In this document: one piece after another, positions 5,868-10,324 of the stretch
Layout of the letters: each line of letters opens with the position of its first letter
How positions within the stretch are numbered: position 1 is the stretch's first letter
From: Anaerolineales bacterium UBA3499
GTDB lineage: Bacteria; Chloroflexota; Anaerolineae; Anaerolineales; UBA11657
Assembly: GCA_002377585.1 (NCBI GenBank)
Contig: DFQC01000044.1
Span: 1 to 10,324 of the forward strand
Length of the DNA: 10,324 nt
Direction of reading: 5' to 3'
The notes under the pieces: model-generated
Databases searched by the model: none
Told to the model about the DNA's origin: nothing
What the model saw: only the letters and a program-made list of their open reading frames with translations
Translations under genes and position numbers: made by a program

Positions 5868-7346
5868 GTGAGACAGATGCGAACTTCAAGTCATGGTAAT
5901 AGTGACAGGTGGATTACTATTAGACTATTCATAATAGTCTATTTAGTATGTCTTTTCTTTATGGATTCTACGTCGCATGGTGTATTTACAGCTACAAATC
6001 GGTTTCAGTATTTGGCTTATGCTTTGGTTGATCATCAGACCATTGATATCACTGCTGTTGAGGAAGTTCATGGTGAAACTGTTGAGGCTTATGAAATCAA
6101 AGGAAGACGCGTTCAAATTATCAACCCTGGTGTAGGTATGCTAGTGTCTCCCATATATGCTATATCGTCATTGCTAAATATAGAGGAACGTATTGGTTTG
6201 CAATCAGGTGATGATGCGGTTATTCTGTATCAGGGGCTTGTATTTGCGATGGCCATTAACGCCATGATGGCTGCGATTTTTGTTTCATCATTATGGTTGA
6301 TATTAAGGTGGTTGGGATTAACCAAACGACTTTCGATGGCTCTTGCAATTGGTATTGGCTGGGGGAGTATGGCAGCTTACTATTTCACTGCTGGGACAAA
6401 TGTACAGACTTCTGTAGAGACATCTCTATGTACTCTTGCTTGGCTATTTGTCATTGGTCTAGATCGTGGCAAAAAATTGCCATCTCCAATATTTTGGGCG
6501 GGCTTTTTTTTGGGAATAGCCATATTAGTTAATGTGCCTGCAATTATCACCACATTTGGCAGTTTTTTATATATCTTCTACAAACATCGTACGAAAACAT
6601 TGAGTTTTATATGTGGTCTTTTGCCAGGTGTCGGTGTTTTACTAATATATCAGTGGATTGCTGTGGGAAATCCATTTATGGATGTCCCGTTCTCTTATTT
6701 TCAATCTAAGGGTATGTATGGTAATCCTGACAATATAAGTTTCCTGCAAGTTGCTATAGAGTTTTTGCTAGGTTGGCACCAAGGAATGCTTTGGTACTTT
6801 CCATTATCTATTTGTTTGTTGTTCACAATCCGTGGTGTTTATGATAGAAATGGATTGGTTGTGATTAGTTGGATGCTTATTGTTTTGCACTGGATGTTTG
6901 CAACATGGTACACACATTTGTGGATACAAACGGAGGAGATGCTGTCATTTTACCCGTGGTATTCAACGCCAGGTCCTGGCGGGCCGAGATATCTTATTCC
7001 AGCTGTCCCATTTGTTGCTATTCTTATATCTCAGCTCGATTTTAGATCACTATATTTGAAGACCATGATTACTTGGCTAGGATTTGTTGGGCTTTGCTTG
7101 AATATACCGGTGCTTATGTATCCAGCTGGTGGACCCGTATTTCGAAGCTTCTTACTAATGTTGAAATACGGTATTCATATTCCTATAGTTCGCGTATTTT
7201 ATGGTTTTTTATATGGTGAGTTTCCTGTTGGTGGTATGGAGATTGCTAATGTAATAACTTGGTTGATTGTAATATTAGGATCAGTTTATTGGTTGTGGGG
7301 CAATACTAAGCTAAGGGATTGGTTGTTTTTCAATCAAAATAGTTGA
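5868..7346 (+). CDS. Polytopic membrane protein, GT-C/GT39-like
   Basis: This is a 492-residue protein with an N-terminal cytoplasmic stretch, a first helix at about 16-32, a long outside loop (33-85) and about nine more helices to the C terminus. Loop 1 reads TATNRFQYLAYALVDH (41-56) and later GRRVQIINPGVGMLVSPIYA (79-98). These match the layout of a GT39-like family that usually has N-E-x-x at the first site and a YYSNKAPG-like second site. GPGGPRYLIPAVPF (369-382) matches the family's late G-PRY-LLP segment. Such proteins are predicted to move sugars from polyprenyl-phosphate donors on the outer membrane face. Here the expected Glu is R45, so activity may be altered or lost. The GTG start is supported by AAGGA at 5856-5860; ATG 5877 is the alternative. 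The stop overlaps or nearly abuts the following GT4 gene. Confidence 0.78.
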   Translation: MRQMRTSSHGNSDRWITIRLFIIVYLVCLFFMDSTSHGVFTATNRFQYLAYALVDHQTIDITAVEEVHGETVEAYEIKGRRVQIINPGVGMLVSPIYAISSLLNIEERIGLQSGDDAVILYQGLVFAMAINAMMAAIFVSSLWLILRWLGLTKRLSMALAIGIGWGSMAAYYFTAGTNVQTSVETSLCTLAWLFVIGLDRGKKLPSPIFWAGFFLGIAILVNVPAIITTFGSFLYIFYKHRTKTLSFICGLLPGVGVLLIYQWIAVGNPFMDVPFSYFQSKGMYGNPDNISFLQVAIEFLLGWHQGMLWYFPLSICLLFTIRGVYDRNGLVVISWMLIVLHWMFATWYTHLWIQTEEMLSFYPWYSTPGPGGPRYLIPAVPFVAILISQLDFRSLYLKTMITWLGFVGLCLNIPVLMYPAGGPVFRSFLLMLKYGIHIPIVRVFYGFLYGEFPVGGMEIANVITWLIVILGSVYWLWGNTKLRDWLFFNQNS

Positions 7347-7354
7347 ACAATTCT

Positions 7355-8539
7355 ATGAATCGAAGCATTGTTTTTATGATGGATTATAGGGGAGATCAAT
7401 TGCAAATTGGTGGTACCTCTAACTACTTGAAGCTTTTGGCTCCGAGGGTTCGTGACTGTGGGTTTGAAGTTCGTGTTGCTATACCACATTCTAAACGGAC
7501 TGAAGATGTGCGTGAATTTATGGAGGCGAACAATATTCAGGTTGATTATATAGATATTTCACCCCAAGCTGGAACTGTTGTAAGTCGTCTTAACACTGCT
7601 TACCAATATTTTTCATCAATTATGCCCGATGTGGCTCATTTTATTTTGCCATGGTGGAATTCATGTGAGTACGGTATTTTAGGAGCTAAATTAGCAGGTG
7701 TAGGTGCTCGCATAGTTACCTATCAGTCTTTTCCGGAGACTATCGACAGCAATGTATTCCAAGGGTTTTACGGATTATTGCGTAGATATAGACATAATTA
7801 CACATGTAATTCTGTACACAAAGCTATTTCTGTAAGTGAGATTAACAAACATAGGCTTGTAGACAATAACTTTTATTTGCCGGGAAAAATTAAAGTGATT
7901 AGAAACATGATTGAAGTAGATAAGTTTGAAAATGTAGAACATCGAATTGACTTTCGGAGAGAATGGTCAGTTGATGACAATATGAGTCTTATCGTTGTTG
8001 TTGGATATCTTGAGGAAATAAAAGGTCATCGATATCTTTTGCAGGCCCTACCCAATATTGTTGCGCGTCATCCAAATATTCTAGTTGCTTTAGTAGGTGA
8101 TGGTGAATTGAAAAAGCAGTTTGAAGATCAAGTGCTAGAAACTTGTGTAGCTGACAAAGTTTTATTTGCTGGATGGCAGCAGGATGTTCCTAGCATACTA
8201 AATGCTGCTGACTTGTTGGTTTTGCCATCGTTATCTGAGGGATTGCCATTTGTGGTTCCAGAGGCAATGGCGGCAGGATTGCCTGTGGTTGCTACAAATG
8301 TTGGAGGAATTCCAGAAGCTGTTGTTGAAGGCAAAACCGGATTATTGGTAAAAGCAGCATCTTCCTTGGAGTTGGAACAGGCTATCATAAGCTTATTAGA
8401 TAATCCATCTCAGATGATAGAGATGGGGATTGCAGGCAATAAACGTGCTAATGCAGAATTCAATGTGGAACGTATGGTGAGAGATACTTGTGATGTGTAC
8501 AGTACCGTGCTATCGAACGCAAACACACATCCATCTTGA
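7355..8539 (+). CDS. Glycosyltransferase family 4 (GT-B fold), first of two
   Basis: Starting at ATG 7355 the protein has 394 residues. I prefer this start because it places the first Rossmann strand (RSIVFMM) directly after the Met. A TTG at 7343 overlapping the previous stop would add four residues, and neither has a visible Shine-Dalgarno. The N-terminal acceptor domain carries a GGT turn (19-21). The C-terminal donor domain has K223 in the loop after the VVVGYLEEIKGH strand, VGDG at 247-250, and the E-x7-E pair E295/E303 within SEGLPFVVPEAMAAG. VVATNVGGIPE follows. Family 4 enzymes are retaining and take UDP-, GDP- or ADP-sugars or related donors. It is probably cytoplasmic or membrane-peripheral and adds one sugar to the lipid-linked chain. 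It follows the GT-C-like gene with no real gap, so the two are very likely co-transcribed. Donor and acceptor are not predictable. Confidence 0.92.
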   Translation: MNRSIVFMMDYRGDQLQIGGTSNYLKLLAPRVRDCGFEVRVAIPHSKRTEDVREFMEANNIQVDYIDISPQAGTVVSRLNTAYQYFSSIMPDVAHFILPWWNSCEYGILGAKLAGVGARIVTYQSFPETIDSNVFQGFYGLLRRYRHNYTCNSVHKAISVSEINKHRLVDNNFYLPGKIKVIRNMIEVDKFENVEHRIDFRREWSVDDNMSLIVVVGYLEEIKGHRYLLQALPNIVARHPNILVALVGDGELKKQFEDQVLETCVADKVLFAGWQQDVPSILNAADLLVLPSLSEGLPFVVPEAMAAGLPVVATNVGGIPEAVVEGKTGLLVKAASSLELEQAIISLLDNPSQMIEMGIAGNKRANAEFNVERMVRDTCDVYSTVLSNANTHPS

Positions 8540-8658
8540 ATTTTGTTAAAGGGCTGTCTTGTTCTTGATATACAATGATTTAATTGATAAACATGTATGT
8601 TACATTTATGCATGAAATACTATATAGATGAAAAAATCATAATCAGCACAAAACTTGT

Positions 8659-9777
8659 ATGTTAAAAGACATACTCTATTTTCAACAAAACACAACTTTT
8701 GGACTTACCGAAAGATATATATATACTTTGGCGAGTGAGCTTGATCGCAGCAAATTTAGGGTGCATTTAATGTATCCAGATGTGCCTCAATTAGAGTCGT
8801 TTGCAGTGTTAAAAACATTGGGTGTGGAATTACATTCTTTGCCTCGAAAAGTTGTAGAAGACAACATATTTCGTCTGATCCCAACGATATACAAGTCTTT
8901 AAGAGCTGTCGAACCTGATTTAATACATTACAACGATCCAGTAATAGCAGGCATGCTAGCTGGTCGTATATATAGCAAAGCAGGTATTGTAATGACTCAT
9001 CATACTCCTGAACTTGATCGGAACTATGCAGGGTCAGGAAAAATCCTAGAGAAACTGGCTTTTAGTGGTCCTATCAAAGTGATTTTTACGTCAAAGGAAG
9101 ATTGTCATACCGGAGTAAAATTTGACGGAATGTCTCAATGGGAGACTGAAGTTGTACCATATGGTGTAGATGTTTCGATGTTTGATGGTACCTACAATAA
9201 GAAAGCTGTATATGATGAGTTTGATATTCCTTCTCATCACCGAATCATAGCCAACGTAGCCCGACTAGTTGAACAGAAAGGACACAAGTATTTGATTGAT
9301 GCAGCTAAGATTGTCCTGAACAAGCATGAAAATGTTACTTTTCTGATAGTTGGAGATGGTAATCTGCGAAAAAACCTTATGTCATATGCTGAGTATGTTG
9401 GTGTATCTGAGCGATGTGTATTTGCTGGTTATAGAACAGATATTGCTACAGTTTTGAAAGCTTGTAACATGTTTGTTATGCCGTCGTTGTTCGAAGGATT
9501 GTGTATGGCGGTTATGGAGGCTTTTGCTGCAGGATTACCTGTAGTGGCTACTCCTGTAGGAGGAATTCCTTCAACGGTAATTGATGGAGAGACAGGTGTA
9601 TTAGTACCAGTACGTAACATTAATAAGTTGTCTCAGGCAATGATAAGTATTCTTGACAATCCAACAAAAGCTAAACAAATGGGATTGGCGGGTAAGCATC
9701 GAATGAGTACGTACTTTACTGTAGACAAAATGGTTCGTAGAACAGAATCGGTTTATGACAACACTCTTAGGAATTAG
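8659..9777 (+). CDS. Glycosyltransferase family 4 (GT-B fold), second of two
   Basis: This is a 372-residue protein, normal for the family. The N-terminal domain opens with DILYFQQ and a variant first turn, FGLTERY (14-20), in place of the common GG-x-E. The donor domain has R202 and K207 in NVARLVEQKGH, VGDGNLRK (231-238), and E279/E287 of the E-x7-E motif in FEGLCMAVMEAFAAG, followed by VVATPVGGIPS. It resembles the preceding GT4 in the donor half and to the last residues (both end in a V-x-x-MVR...VY segment), so the two look like diverged paralogues or members of one subfamily. ATG 8659 is the only sensible start: the first strand begins at once, and the codon before it is not a start. 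No Shine-Dalgarno is visible. A 119-nt AT-rich gap precedes it, so a separate promoter is possible. Probable role is a further sugar addition on the same chain. Confidence 0.92.
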   Translation: MLKDILYFQQNTTFGLTERYIYTLASELDRSKFRVHLMYPDVPQLESFAVLKTLGVELHSLPRKVVEDNIFRLIPTIYKSLRAVEPDLIHYNDPVIAGMLAGRIYSKAGIVMTHHTPELDRNYAGSGKILEKLAFSGPIKVIFTSKEDCHTGVKFDGMSQWETEVVPYGVDVSMFDGTYNKKAVYDEFDIPSHHRIIANVARLVEQKGHKYLIDAAKIVLNKHENVTFLIVGDGNLRKNLMSYAEYVGVSERCVFAGYRTDIATVLKACNMFVMPSLFEGLCMAVMEAFAAGLPVVATPVGGIPSTVIDGETGVLVPVRNINKLSQAMISILDNPTKAKQMGLAGKHRMSTYFTVDKMVRRTESVYDNTLRN

Positions 9778-9779
9778 TT

Positions 9780-9783
9780 AGGA
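9780..9783 (+). promoter_or_regulatory. Possible Shine-Dalgarno AGGA for an ATT start of the GT2 gene
   Basis: AGGA lies 7 nt before ATT 9791 and 4 nt before ATT 9788, but 31 nt before TTG 9815. If it is the real ribosome-binding site, the protein would gain TKVPSSPL ahead of VSVVIASYN, a natural-looking GT2 N terminus. The other candidate, AAGG at 9797-9800, is 14 nt from the TTG, longer than usual. Confidence 0.25.
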
Positions 9784-9814
9784 CAACATTATTACTAAGG
9801 TACCATCATCTCCT

Positions 9815-10324
9815 TTGGTCAGTGTCGTTATTGCATCTTATAATCGTGCTAATTTCGTTTTTGATGCTATTCGTAGTGCGCAGCAACAAACACTTGATGA
9901 CATAGAAATTATAGTTGTAGATGATGGTTCTACTGACTCCACACAGCAAGTATTAGATAATTTCGGTGATAGTATAAATGTAATATATCAGTCAAATCAA
10001 GGTAGGTCAGCAGCAAGAAATAGGGGAGTTAACGCTGCTAGAGGTGATTACATTGCATTCTTAGATTCAGATGATATCTGGATACATGACAAATTGGACA
10101 AACAGTTAGCTTTGTTGGTGAAAGAACAAAATGTAGGTGTAGTACATACATTTTCAGATGTTGTGGACGAAAACGGTATTTTGATACGCAAAGAGTCTGA
10201 CCAACGTGCAAAACTCTATCATCGTTCCATAAAAGCTGGTTATAGTTATGAAAGTCTAAGTAGAAATTGTATTATGTTTCTTTCGACTGTGATGGTTCGT
10301 CGTAATTGTTGGGGACGTGTTGGT
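9815..10324 (+). CDS. Glycosyltransferase family 2 (3' truncated by window edge)
   Basis: The frame is open to the last base, giving 170 residues from TTG 9815. It is a GT-A fold of family 2: VSVVIASYNRA at the N terminus, EIIVVDDGSTDST (31-43), NQGRSAARNRGV (61-72) and the metal- and nucleotide-binding LDSDD (83-87), in the usual order and spacing. These enzymes are inverting and use nucleotide-sugar donors with a divalent metal in the cytoplasm. The start is uncertain: the in-frame stop at 9779-9781 limits it, there is no ATG or GTG before the first strand, and the candidates are TTG 9815 or an ATT at 9788 or 9791. The gene follows the second GT4 closely, with at most 37 nt between, so it is likely part of the same transcript. 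The acceptor-specific C-terminal part is missing. Confidence 0.93.
   Translation, partial: MVSVVIASYNRANFVFDAIRSAQQQTLDDIEIIVVDDGSTDSTQQVLDNFGDSINVIYQSNQGRSAARNRGVNAARGDYIAFLDSDDIWIHDKLDKQLALLVKEQNVGVVHTFSDVVDENGILIRKESDQRAKLYHRSIKAGYSYESLSRNCIMFLSTVMVRRNCWGRVG

Noticed and set aside
8128..8388. Opposite-strand open frame inside the first GT4 (and a similar one at 9429-9620 inside the second)
   Set aside because: Both are antisense shadows of the conserved E-x7-E/GGIP region. Their similarity to each other simply mirrors the paralogous GT4 donor domains.
8540..8575. Terminator after the first GT4 gene
   Set aside because: No GC-rich hairpin followed by a T-run is present; only AT-rich sequence and a short GGGCTG.
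9778..9814. Frameshift or broken N terminus of the GT2 gene
   Set aside because: The catalytic core is complete from its first strand, and TTG or ATT starts explain the missing ATG without invoking a broken gene.
1..10324. Mobile elements, tRNA genes, CRISPR arrays or toxin-antitoxin pairs
   Set aside because: I saw no transposase or integrase motifs, no terminal inverted or direct repeats bounding a segment, no tRNA-like T-loop pattern and no regularly spaced repeats.

Overview
The window is bacterial, AT-rich and densely coding. Every gene I can support lies on the + strand. It is an internal slice of a locus for building and decorating a cell-surface glycan (capsule, O-antigen or exopolysaccharide): four glycosyl-transfer or modification enzyme families sit beside two large membrane proteins of GT-C type, and both window ends cut through a gene. 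No ribosomal or housekeeping gene fixes the taxonomy. The 554-residue membrane protein has a layout (Asp-His-x-Val-Tyr-Leu near the N terminus, a VYLGH segment in a soluble C-terminal tail) that I associate most with Chloroflexota and similar filamentous or environmental bacteria. That is a weak inference.

Layout. (1) 1-786 is the C-terminal part of a NodU/CmcH/TobZ-type carbamoyltransferase. It overlaps by 4 nt a GT-C-like membrane protein (783-2447). (2) After a 95-nt gap containing an imperfect inverted repeat comes a compact three-gene module: a small YLDPGGGS membrane protein (2543-2797, GTG start, good Shine-Dalgarno), a protein joining a kinase-like N-terminal region to a SAM methyltransferase (2790-4190), and a membrane-anchored sulfatase/alkaline-phosphatase-superfamily enzyme (4187-5725). 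Their ends overlap by 8 and 4 nt, so they are probably translationally coupled. (3) After a 142-nt gap come a second GT-C-like membrane protein (5868-7346) and a GT4 glycosyltransferase (about 7355-8539). (4) After a 119-nt gap come a second, related GT4 enzyme (8659-9777) and the start of a GT2 glycosyltransferase that runs off the window (about 9815-10324).

How the genes may work together (inference). The GT4 and GT2 enzymes would assemble an oligosaccharide on a lipid carrier from nucleotide sugars in the cytoplasm. The carbamoyltransferase and methyltransferase would modify sugars or chain ends. The GT-C-like proteins would transfer sugars from polyprenyl-phosphate donors outside the membrane. 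The sulfatase-like enzyme, with its catalytic domain outside, would add or remove a phospho- or sulfo-substituent. No flippase, Wzy polymerase, Wzz/Wza export component or sugar-nucleotide synthesis gene is present in the window, so the product and export route cannot be named.

The most interesting element is the small protein / kinase-like methyltransferase / sulfatase-like trio. Its middle protein carries motifs resembling a protein-kinase or aminoglycoside-phosphotransferase active site ahead of an intact methyltransferase domain.
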